This document shows, one piece after another, positions 9,661-16,581 of a stretch of 21,255 nucleotides of DNA; within the stretch, counting starts at the first letter, position 1, and every line of letters starts with the position of its first letter. A model generated the notes under the pieces. It was not told the DNA's origin, searched no databases, and saw nothing but the letters and a program-made list of their open reading frames with translations. The stretch comes from Gemmatimonadota bacterium (GTDB lineage Bacteria; Gemmatimonadota; Gemmatimonadetes; JACCXV01; JAHWKZ01): positions 1 through 21,255 of the forward strand of contig DAOWHI010000164.1 in the NCBI GenBank assembly GCA_030641505.1, read 5' to 3'. The translations under genes were made by a program, and so were the position numbers.

Positions 9661-10767
9661 GTGCCAGAAGATCTCAAACGAACCGGGTTCACCGACATCC
9701 ACGAACAGCTAGGCGCGCGGATGATGCCGTTTGCGGGTTTCGTGATGCCGATCCAGTATACGTCGATCACCGAGGAGCATCGGGCGGTGAGGGAACGCGC
9801 CGGGGTCTTCGACGTGAGTCATATGGGAGAGTTCGTCTTTGGCGGCCCGAACGCGCTGGAAGCGGTGCAACGGGTGACCGTCAACGATGTATCGACGTTA
9901 TCTGTGGACCAGGCACAATACTCAGCGATGATCAACGAGAGCGGTGGGATCATCGACGATTGTGTTGTTTATCGGCTTGATCAGACTCGGTACATGATGG
10001 TCGTCAACGCTTCGAATATCGCCAAAGACTGGGCACACGTAAGCCATCATCTTCCGAGCGATGTAACGCTCGCTGACGAGTCGGAAAGCACGTCGCTGCT
10101 TGCCGTTCAGGGCCCTCGGGCGAGCCAAGTCATGGCTGCGGTGACCGACGTTCCTCTCGACGAGCTTCGATTCTACTGGAAACGGGAAGGGGTGGTTGCT
10201 TCCGTGCCGACGATGGTGAGTCGTACCGGATATACTGGGGAGTTGGGCTACGAGCTCTATTTCGACCACGAGGGCTCGGCAGCCGTGTGGCAAGCGGTGA
10301 TGGAGGCTGGCGAGGGCGTCGGCCTGTTGCCTTGTGGGTTGGCGGCCCGCGATACGCTGCGGCTCGAAATGCGCTACGCTTTGTATGGCAGCGATATCGA
10401 CGATACCGTCAATCCGTATGAAGCCGCGCTTGGGTGGATCGTCAAGCTCGATAAAGGCGATTTCGTAGGCCGCGATCGGCTAAGGGAAATCGCTGACTCT
10501 GGACCAAAACGCCGACTGGTCGGTTTTCGGCTTCTCGAACGAGGTATTCCGCGCACCGGCTATCCCGTAGCCGTGGACGGAACCGAGATCTCGGAGGTGC
10601 GCAGTGGTGCGATGAGCCCTTCACTCGGTTATGGAATCGGAACCTGCTACTTGCCAGCCGACCACGCCAAATCGGGCAGCACCCTGGCGGTCTTGATTCG
10701 AGGAAAAGAGGTAGCTGCGGAGATCGTCAAGCCCCCCTTCTACGGTGGCGGTTCGCTCAACCAGTGA
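9661..10767 (+). CDS. gcvT: Glycine cleavage system T protein (aminomethyltransferase)
   Basis: Transfers the methylene group from aminomethyl-lipoyl GcvH to tetrahydrofolate, releasing ammonia. From the GTG at 9661 the product is 368 residues, the usual length. Signatures include VFDVSHMGEF, QYSAMINESGGIIDD (Asp99 in the catalytic aspartate position), SRTGYTGELGYELYF, LPCGLAARDTLRLEM and ALGWIVKLDKGDFVGRD. The frame extends upstream inside hslU, but those 27 residues are unlike any GcvT N-terminus. The GTG, one base after the hslU stop, precedes FTDIHEQLGARMMPFAGF, the expected start. No clear ribosome-binding site is seen. No gcvH or gcvP is in the window, so this gene appears separated from its partners. 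It occupies the place codY has in the Bacillus arrangement. Confidence 0.95.
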   Translation: MPEDLKRTGFTDIHEQLGARMMPFAGFVMPIQYTSITEEHRAVRERAGVFDVSHMGEFVFGGPNALEAVQRVTVNDVSTLSVDQAQYSAMINESGGIIDDCVVYRLDQTRYMMVVNASNIAKDWAHVSHHLPSDVTLADESESTSLLAVQGPRASQVMAAVTDVPLDELRFYWKREGVVASVPTMVSRTGYTGELGYELYFDHEGSAAVWQAVMEAGEGVGLLPCGLAARDTLRLEMRYALYGSDIDDTVNPYEAALGWIVKLDKGDFVGRDRLREIADSGPKRRLVGFRLLERGIPRTGYPVAVDGTEISEVRSGAMSPSLGYGIGTCYLPADHAKSGSTLAVLIRGKEVAAEIVKPPFYGGGSLNQ

Positions 10768-10788
10768 ACGGTAGCTGTATGTCCCCCG

Positions 10789-12612
10789 GTGAGTGAGCGA
10801 GTCGTTGTTATTGGCGCAGGTCCTGCCGGACTCACGGCTGCACACGAGCTGACAGACCTCGGACATCAATCGATCGTGTTCGAGAAGGACGATCAAGTAG
10901 GTGGTATCGCCCGTACGGTCAGTTATCGTGGCTATCGGTTCGACATCGGTGGCCACCGGTTTTTCACCAAGGTCGATATCGTACAGACGCTGTGGGAACA
11001 GTTGATGGGGGACGATTTCCTCGTCCGACCTCGCCTCTCGCGGATCTATTACCGTGACCGGTTTTTCGACTATCCGTTGAGACCGGGGAACGCTCTCCGC
11101 GGGCTGGGGCCGGTTGAATCGATCCGCATCGTCGCCAGCTATCTAAAGGCGCGAGGGTTTCCGAACAGCAATGAACGAACGTTCGAAGATTGGGTCGTGA
11201 ATCGGTTCGGACGCCGGCTGTACGAGATCTTCTTTGAGACCTATACCGAGAAAGTGTGGGGCATCCCGTGCAGTGAGATCGGCGCTGAATGGGCTGCCCA
11301 GCGCATAAAGAACCTGAACCTGACGCAGGCGATCAAACACGCTCTTCTCGGCGGACGGACGGGCGGCTCGGTCATCACTACGCTGATTGACGAGTTTCAA
11401 TACCCGCGTCTCGGTCCGGGCATGATGTGGGAACGATGGTGCGAGCGACTCGAGGCTCGTGGCGTGAGGACACATCTCGAAGCGGAAGTGGTCGAACTTC
11501 ACCATCGAGACGGTCGGGTCGAAGCGGTGACGGTTCGGTTTGGGGACGGCAGGACCGAGCGGGTGTCGGCCGATCACTTCGTGTCTACAATGCCGGCTCG
11601 CCAGCTTGTCCATTCGCTGGACCCACCTGCGCCAGAACCGGTGGTTGCGGCGGCCGACAAGCTCAAGTATCGCGATTTCCTGACCGTCGTCCTGATCGTC
11701 CGCGACGCAGAGGTCTTCCCCGACAACTGGATCTACATCCACTCGCCGAACGTGAAGGTGGGACGCATTCAGAACTTCAAGAACTGGAGCCCCGAGATGG
11801 TTCCAGACCCGAGCACCACCTCGCTGGGACTAGAGTACTTTGTCAACGAGGGGGATGACTTATGGTCCGCGCCAGACACAGCGCTCGTCGAGTTGGGAGA
11901 GACCGAGATGATACGGTTGGGGTTGATCCGCCCGGAGACCCTCATCGACGGGACGGTGGTCCGCATGCCCAAGGCGTATCCAGTGTACGACTCGCACTAC
12001 GAAGAAGCGTTGGCGACCGTGCGCGGCTACACCAGTAGCTTGACCAACCTTCACCTCATCGGACGCAATGGTCAGCATCGCTACAACAATCAGGATCACT
12101 CGATGCTGACTGGGATCTATGCGGCCCGCAATATTGACGGAGCCGACTACGATGTGTGGTCAGTCAACGTCGAAAGTGAATACCACGAGGAAAAGCGTGA
12201 GCTGGACACTGGGAAGAGAGTGCGGGTCGCGGATCGTCTGACGCCGTCGGTCGCCGCTGATGAGACTCTCGAGGGCGTCCTGGCGGCGGCCTTCGCCCGC
12301 TACGACTCGCTGGCGCTGGGTCTGGCGGTCGCCATCGTGAGTGGGGTTGGACTGTTCCTGGCTACGGCGTGGGTCTTGCTGCGTGCCGAACGCGACTCGG
12401 CTGAGATGCTCGCGCTCATTGGTCAGTATCTGCTGGGCTACGAAGTCAGTTGGGGTGGGGCCGTGTTGGGATTCATGGGCGCCGGGTTGTTTGGCTTCGT
12501 TGTGGGTTTTGGCGTCGGCTGGCTTATTAACCTGATCATTGGGTGGGAGGAGACGATCCTCGAGCACGAGCTCGAGATCGCTGGCACAATCGATCCGCTG
12601 AACCTGGAGTAG
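10789..12612 (+). CDS. UDP-galactopyranose-mutase-like FAD oxidoreductase fused to a two-helix membrane module
   Basis: Residues 1 to about 465 form an NAD(P)/FAD-dependent oxidoreductase of the amine-oxidase/UDP-galactopyranose-mutase-like group. The Rossmann motif is VVVIGAGPAGLTAAHEL, followed by VGGIARTV, FDIGGHRFFTK, RIYYRDRFFDYPL, TYTEKVWGIPC and, near its end, GRNGQHRYNNQDHSM. Such enzymes are often found beside glycosyltransferases, where a sugar-nucleotide or lipid-linked sugar substrate is suspected; the actual reaction cannot be read here. After a charged linker, residues about 500-585 hold two predicted membrane helices (about 508-531 and 557-580) separated by a GYEVSW loop. This C-terminal module matches the next gene's product. 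The start is GTG at 10789 without an obvious ribosome-binding site, 21 bases after gcvT. The fusion would tether the flavoenzyme to the inner membrane. Confidence 0.88.
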   Translation: MSERVVVIGAGPAGLTAAHELTDLGHQSIVFEKDDQVGGIARTVSYRGYRFDIGGHRFFTKVDIVQTLWEQLMGDDFLVRPRLSRIYYRDRFFDYPLRPGNALRGLGPVESIRIVASYLKARGFPNSNERTFEDWVVNRFGRRLYEIFFETYTEKVWGIPCSEIGAEWAAQRIKNLNLTQAIKHALLGGRTGGSVITTLIDEFQYPRLGPGMMWERWCERLEARGVRTHLEAEVVELHHRDGRVEAVTVRFGDGRTERVSADHFVSTMPARQLVHSLDPPAPEPVVAAADKLKYRDFLTVVLIVRDAEVFPDNWIYIHSPNVKVGRIQNFKNWSPEMVPDPSTTSLGLEYFVNEGDDLWSAPDTALVELGETEMIRLGLIRPETLIDGTVVRMPKAYPVYDSHYEEALATVRGYTSSLTNLHLIGRNGQHRYNNQDHSMLTGIYAARNIDGADYDVWSVNVESEYHEEKRELDTGKRVRVADRLTPSVAADETLEGVLAAAFARYDSLALGLAVAIVSGVGLFLATAWVLLRAERDSAEMLALIGQYLLGYEVSWGGAVLGFMGAGLFGFVVGFGVGWLINLIIGWEETILEHELEIAGTIDPLNLE

Positions 12613-12617
12613 GCACA

Positions 12618-12926
12618 ATGACCCGAGGTGTTACCGACAAAGAACGGGCACTGGTTCGGGCCGCAGTGGCCCGCATGCGCGCTGGTGCCATGGCGATAGT
12701 ATTTGGTGTGCTGGGTGGCCTGGGGCTCTTTCTTGCCACCGCGTGGCTGCTCATTCGTGGTGGGCCCCAGATCGGACCGACACTGGGCCTGCTGGGCAAC
12801 TATTTTCCGGGCTACTCGGTGACCTGGCCCGGCTCGGTGGTCGGCTTTGGCTACGGTGTTCTGGTGGGGTCGGCCGTTGGGTGGTCGCTCGCTCGGCTGT
12901 ACAACTACTTCGCCGAGCGAGGGTAG
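12618..12926 (+). CDS. Small two-helix membrane protein, paralogue of the upstream fusion's C-terminus
   Basis: A 102-residue protein with a charged N-terminal segment (residues 1-21) and two hydrophobic helices (about 24-46 and 72-95). Between them lies the loop LLGNYFPGYSVTWPGS. Without gaps it matches the C-terminal module of the preceding protein at 27 of 55 positions by hand count, including GLFLATAW and GY.V.W.G. The pattern recalls small proteins often labelled holin-like from automated annotation, but nothing here suggests lysis. The ATG at 12618 follows the upstream stop by five bases, with GGAG eight bases before it. The frame is open further upstream, but that would overlap the fusion gene. 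Function unknown; co-expression with the flavoenzyme is likely. Confidence 0.85.
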   Translation: MTRGVTDKERALVRAAVARMRAGAMAIVFGVLGGLGLFLATAWLLIRGGPQIGPTLGLLGNYFPGYSVTWPGSVVGFGYGVLVGSAVGWSLARLYNYFAERG

Positions 12927-12949
12927 CGGGGGAATCGCGATCGAGCGCG

Positions 12950-14455
12950 CTATTGCGCCTCGAAGGTGGAGCCTGGACCGTCTTCCCAGGGTCGCAAGAG
13001 CACCGCGCGCAAGAGTCGTCTTTCCCGCGCGTCGAACTCCCCACTGATCCACAAGACGACCGGAATCGCGATCGAGATCAGGGTCAGCTTGATAACGATC
13101 AGCCAGCCGGTGGTGACCCACCAGCGAGCGGCAACGTACGTCGCCAGGGCGACTGCGACACCGCGGAGAATCGACGACGGCGGCGGCCAGACGTGCCACA
13201 GCCTGCCAACCGCGAAAACACCTAACACCGCTGCTACAACCGACACCGAGGCGGTTACCGCGACTGCACCGAGCGCGCCCCACCGTGGTACCGCCACCAG
13301 GTGCCCCACGACGGTGATCGGCGCTAGCGGGCCGATCAGTGCGATCGTCCAGTGGGGCTTGCCAGCGGCGGTGAGGATCGAAGAACAGATCCCGAACAGC
13401 GTCATCGCGACACCCGCGACGACGAGCTGCTCGAGCAGCGGTGCAGCAGCTTCGAATTCGATCCCCAAAGCGAACACCGTGATCTCGATCGATGCGCCGA
13501 CTGCGATCCCGATCAGCGGTAGCAAGAGAAACGGGAAGCGAAGCGCGTCGCGACCTATATCGCGCGCGTGCTCGAGCTCGCCCGCGCCGACCAGAACGCT
13601 CCGGGTAGACCGCAACATAGAGGGGAAGGCCATCGAGAAGAGGGCCGCCATGAGCGCGAGGCTTCGCGCGCCAGCGAAAACACCGGCCATCGCCGTTGTT
13701 CCGCCGAGTGCTTTGAATGCGATCAGGTCCACCTGCGCAATGAAGCGCAAGCCGAGACTCAAGAGGAATAGCGGAAGAGCATAAACGTAGAGCGCGCGCA
13801 CCGGCGCTTGAACACGACGGAACAGTGCCGGCCGGTCATAGCGCATTGCAACGATGAGCTCAACCAGTGATGCGCCGATCGTGCCTAGAATTGCGCCATT
13901 GATCGAGAGGCCCAGGCTCACGAAAAGAACGATCAACGCCATGCGCGCGACCGAGCGGGCCGAGATTGCCAATGCGCGTTGCCCAAATTGCCCGCGTCCA
14001 GTGAGGATCACCTGGTGGCCAAAACCCATCACCAAGAGGGGGACGTCGATCGTGAGCAGCCTCAGAGGGGAGATCAACCGCGGTTCATCGAGAAAACCAG
14101 CCAGCGCTGGTGCCGAGAGCCAAAGGCCGATCGCCACCGCTAGGCTGACGACGAGGTAGATCTGCAACACCCGTGTCGCAATGGCCTTCCAATCTGTGCT
14201 GCTGCCGACCAGGCGGATGGTGGCGCGGGACAACGCGTGAGCGATTGTCCACTCGATCGTCATGACCAACGTTACGGCGAGCCCGTAAACCCCGTAGCCG
14301 TCTGGCCCCAGGGCCCGAGTTAGAAAGGCAACAGTGGCCAGTCCGGTCGGAACCATGAGACCCTGGGCGAGGAACATCTTCACCGCGCCGGACACGGTCT
14401 GCCGCCCGACGTTCGAACGGCCCGAGATAGTGTCGTCCGGTCTAGGTATCGTCAT
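12950..14455 (-). CDS. Polysaccharide/lipid-linked oligosaccharide flippase (MOP superfamily, Wzx-like)
   Basis: A 501-residue, highly hydrophobic protein with about 12-14 predicted membrane helices. Its N-terminus (VKMFLAQGLMVPTGLATVAFLTRALGP.GYGVYGLA, read in pieces) is the classic start of the polysaccharide biosynthesis export family. These proteins move undecaprenyl-linked glycans across the inner membrane. The middle has QVDLIAFKALGG and FAGARSLALM, typical of Wzx-like helix 7-8 segments, and the C-terminus is charged (FDARERRLLRAVLLRPWED). The gene is convergent with the small membrane protein (23-bp gap) and divergent from the family 2 glycosyltransferase (49-bp gap). This supports a shared glycan-assembly role. 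The substrate is unknown. No strong ribosome-binding site is seen before the ATG. Confidence 0.88.
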   Translation of the reverse strand: MTIPRPDDTISGRSNVGRQTVSGAVKMFLAQGLMVPTGLATVAFLTRALGPDGYGVYGLAVTLVMTIEWTIAHALSRATIRLVGSSTDWKAIATRVLQIYLVVSLAVAIGLWLSAPALAGFLDEPRLISPLRLLTIDVPLLVMGFGHQVILTGRGQFGQRALAISARSVARMALIVLFVSLGLSINGAILGTIGASLVELIVAMRYDRPALFRRVQAPVRALYVYALPLFLLSLGLRFIAQVDLIAFKALGGTTAMAGVFAGARSLALMAALFSMAFPSMLRSTRSVLVGAGELEHARDIGRDALRFPFLLLPLIGIAVGASIEITVFALGIEFEAAAPLLEQLVVAGVAMTLFGICSSILTAAGKPHWTIALIGPLAPITVVGHLVAVPRWGALGAVAVTASVSVVAAVLGVFAVGRLWHVWPPPSSILRGVAVALATYVAARWWVTTGWLIVIKLTLISIAIPVVLWISGEFDARERRLLRAVLLRPWEDGPGSTFEAQ

Positions 14456-14475
14456 GTGCTAATGCCTGCGCCCCA

Positions 14476-14485
14476 AGACCGGTCT
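14476..14485. repeat. Perfect 10-bp palindrome in the flippase/glycosyltransferase divergent gap
   Basis: AGACCGGTCT is a perfect palindrome inside the 49-bp spacer that must contain both divergent promoters or their 5' leaders. It is a candidate operator for joint control. Short palindromes also occur by chance in GC-rich DNA. Confidence 0.25.
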
Positions 14486-14504
14486 CAGTAGTTTCCGGAA
14501 TCCA

Positions 14505-15521
14505 ATGAACAAGCCGCACTTCTCCGTGATCATCCCAGTTCATAACGGTGGCTCCGACTTCGAGCGCTGTCTCGATGCGCTCGACCGATCTCGTTTTTCT
14601 GACCGGGAGCTGATCGTGGTTGACGATGGGTCGACCGATCGTTCGGCACAGCTGGCGCGGCTACGCGGGGCAGAAGTGATCTCTACCGATCACCCGCGTG
14701 GTCCTGGCGCGGCGAGGAATCTGGGTGCGGAAAGGGCATCGGGGGAGTTTCTGTTCTTTGTCGATGCCGACTGCGAGGTGCATCCGGACACCTTCGATCG
14801 TGCGGCCGCGGCGCTTGAGGCCGAGCCCGACCTCGACGCGCTGTTCGGATGCTACGACGACGCCCCTGCGGCGCAAAACTTTATCGCCCAGTTTAAGAAC
14901 CTGTTCCACTCCTATACCCATCAGCATGGGGGTGAAGACGCGACGACGTTCTGGGCCGGTTGCGGGGTCGTTCGGCGAACGGTGTTCGCAGGGATCGGTG
15001 GCTTCGATGAGGAACAATTCCCGCGGCCAAGCATAGAAGATATCGAGCTGGGATACAGACTGCGAGATGGCGGCTTCACGATTCGGTTGTGCAAGGAGGT
15101 CAGGGTCAAGCATCTGAAAGCGTGGACCTTCGAGCAGCTCATGCGATCAGACATCTTCGATCGTGGCGCGCCGTGGACCCGATTGATGCTCGATCGCGGC
15201 CGGATCGATGACACACTGAACCTTCGTTGGTCACAGCGGGTGAGCGCGGCGTTGGCGTGGCTCTTGGCGGCCGGCTTGCTGGGCGCTGTATGGAGATTGG
15301 GATCGCTGTGGTTGTCGGGGTTATCGGCGTTTGGATTGCTGGTTCTCAATCGGGATCTGTACGCGTATTTCGCTCGCCAGCGCGGGGTCATGTTCGCGAT
15401 GAAAGCGATACCGTTACACTGGTTCTACTACCTATATGCTTGCTTGGCCTTTACGGTTGGGGCGGGGGGATACGCCCTTTCACGTGGGCGGGCACGTCGC
15501 TCCCGAGCGGAGACAAGATGA
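14505..15521 (+). CDS. Family 2 glycosyltransferase with C-terminal membrane segments
   Basis: A 338-residue GT-A-fold enzyme. FSVIIPVHNGG opens the nucleotide-sugar domain, VVDDGSTD (Asp40-Asp41) binds the nucleotide, VDADCEV (Asp87-Ala-Asp89) is the metal-binding DxD, and PSIEDIELGYRL (Glu178-Asp179) gives the acceptor-side ED motif. From about residue 240 the protein becomes hydrophobic, with two to four probable membrane helices, so it likely acts on a lipid-linked acceptor at the inner membrane. The donor and acceptor cannot be told from sequence. It is divergent from the flippase. Its stop overlaps the next gene as ATGA. Confidence 0.92.
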   Translation: MNKPHFSVIIPVHNGGSDFERCLDALDRSRFSDRELIVVDDGSTDRSAQLARLRGAEVISTDHPRGPGAARNLGAERASGEFLFFVDADCEVHPDTFDRAAAALEAEPDLDALFGCYDDAPAAQNFIAQFKNLFHSYTHQHGGEDATTFWAGCGVVRRTVFAGIGGFDEEQFPRPSIEDIELGYRLRDGGFTIRLCKEVRVKHLKAWTFEQLMRSDIFDRGAPWTRLMLDRGRIDDTLNLRWSQRVSAALAWLLAAGLLGAVWRLGSLWLSGLSAFGLLVLNRDLYAYFARQRGVMFAMKAIPLHWFYYLYACLAFTVGAGGYALSRGRARRSRAETR

Positions 15522-15982
15522 CGAGATCGGTGTTGCGCCACGGGTTCCTGTTCGGTCTGATCGTACCGTTAGTGCTACTCGGGGGTTGGATCGATCCAGT
15601 CCAGGCCCAATCCGCAACTTGCACTGTGGCTTTCGTGCTCGACGGTGATACGCTCAACTGTCGGAACGGGGAGCGCATCCGCTTGTTGCTCGTGGACTCA
15701 CCCGAGCGCGGCCCGTTTGGCAGGCTGGCCAGAAACGCCCTCGCGGCCCTGTTGCCGAGCGGCTCCGAGATCCGGTTGGAGTTGGATGAGCAACCGCGAG
15801 ACCGGAGGGAGCGGCTGCTGGCGTACGTCTTCCTCGCCGATGGCCGTATGGTCAACGAGATGCTCGTTCGTCAGGGGTACGCGTTTCTCAAGCCGAGCGT
15901 TGTGAACCGACGCTACGGCGCCCGACTGCGCGCGGCCGAATCGATCGCCCGCGAGCAACGTCTCGGGGTCTGGACCCGCTAG
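15518..15982 (+). CDS. Secreted staphylococcal-nuclease-like (thermonuclease) protein
   Basis: A 154-residue SNase-family phosphodiesterase. A signal peptide (residues 1-30) ends in VQA before QS. The catalytic residues line up with staphylococcal nuclease: Asp44 in LDGDTL, Arg55, Asp60 and Glu63 in RLLLVDSPE (spacing identical to R35, D40, E43), and Arg99 before LLAYV. Two cysteines after the signal (35 and 48) could form a disulfide in the periplasm. The frame is open well upstream, but the ATG at 15518 forms ATGA with the glycosyltransferase stop, has GGAG five bases upstream, and gives a clean signal peptide. Translational coupling to a glycosyltransferase is unusual. It could cleave extracellular DNA or RNA. 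Confidence 0.93.
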   Translation: MTRSVLRHGFLFGLIVPLVLLGGWIDPVQAQSATCTVAFVLDGDTLNCRNGERIRLLLVDSPERGPFGRLARNALAALLPSGSEIRLELDEQPRDRRERLLAYVFLADGRMVNEMLVRQGYAFLKPSVVNRRYGARLRAAESIAREQRLGVWTR

Positions 15983-16014
15983 GCTCCAAAGCACCGCAGC
16001 CAAAACCGCCTCGT

Positions 16015-16043
16015 TTGGCGCCCCCCCCAGCCTGACGTATCTT
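16015..16043 (+). promoter_or_regulatory. Probable sigma-70-type promoter giving a leaderless mogA/moaB transcript
   Basis: TTGGCG (16015-16020) and TATCTT (16038-16043) each match consensus at 4 of 6 positions and are separated by exactly 17 bases, which include an eight-C run. Seven bases follow the -10 box before the ATG at 16051, placing the predicted transcription start at the ATG itself. There is no purine-rich ribosome-binding site upstream of that ATG, consistent with a leaderless message. Confidence 0.45.
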
Positions 16044-16050
16044 GCCACCA

Positions 16051-16581
16051 ATGTCTGCCGAAATGGCACATCGCAGGGGGGCGGCGGTCCTCGTGGTCAG
16101 CGATCGGGTGGCAGCCGGAGTCCAGGACGATGCCAGCGGACCAGCGCTCATTGGACGGCTCGAAGAGGCCGGCTGGGGGATCGAAGCGTGCGAGGTCAGC
16201 GCAGATGACATCGACGCGATCGCCGAGACACTGGCTCGGCTGGCTGACGACGATCGGATTCAGCTGCTACTGACCTCGGGCGGAACTGGTTTGGCGCTGC
16301 GCGACGTCACCCCTGACGCCACCCGTCGAATCGCCGATCGTGAGGTCCCCGGCATCGCGGAAGCGCTGCGCGCGAGATCGCTCGAACAGACGCCTCACGC
16401 GATGCTGTCGCGGGCTACGAGCGCCATTCGCGGCCAAACCTTGATCGTCAACCTTCCTGGAAGTCCGCGCGGCGCCTGCGCCACCTTTGAGACTCTGGCG
16501 CCGGTTCTCGATCATGCCATAGCGCTCTTGAAGCAACTGCCCGTCGGTCAGGCGGAACACAGGGCTGCTGATCGGTCATGA
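16051..16581 (+). CDS. MogA/MoaB-family molybdopterin adenylyltransferase
   Basis: Members of this family adenylylate molybdopterin before molybdenum insertion. The 176-residue product has VVSDRVAAG, Asp26-Asp27 and GP near the N-terminus, LLTSGGTG (76-80) followed by LRDVTPDA (85-90), [20 protein letters not shown] and LIVNLPGSP. These are the signature stretches of the MoCF-binding fold. It is shorter than E. coli MogA, nearer to MoaB proteins, so the exact symbol is left open. The ATG at 16051 is preferred over a TTG at 16042 and a second ATG at 16063 because of the well-spaced promoter that ends seven bases before it. The stop overlaps the next gene as ATGA. No other cofactor genes are in the window. 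Confidence 0.92.
   Translation: MSAEMAHRRGAAVLVVSDRVAAGVQDDASGPALIGRLEEAGWGIEACEVSADDIDAIAETLARLADDDRIQLLLTSGGTGLALRDVTPDATRRIADREVPGIAEALRARSLEQTPHAMLSRATSAIRGQTLIVNLPGSPRGACATFETLAPVLDHAIALLKQLPVGQAEHRAADRS

Noticed and set aside
12966..13784. Plus-strand open frame of 272 codons opposite the flippase
   Set aside because: The minus-strand frame has clear flippase hydrophobicity and motifs; the plus-strand product is Thr/Ala/Pro-rich low-complexity sequence.
15227..15517. Upstream extension of the nuclease gene inside the glycosyltransferase
   Set aside because: Starting at 15518 gives a clean signal peptide, a ribosome-binding site and an ATGA junction.
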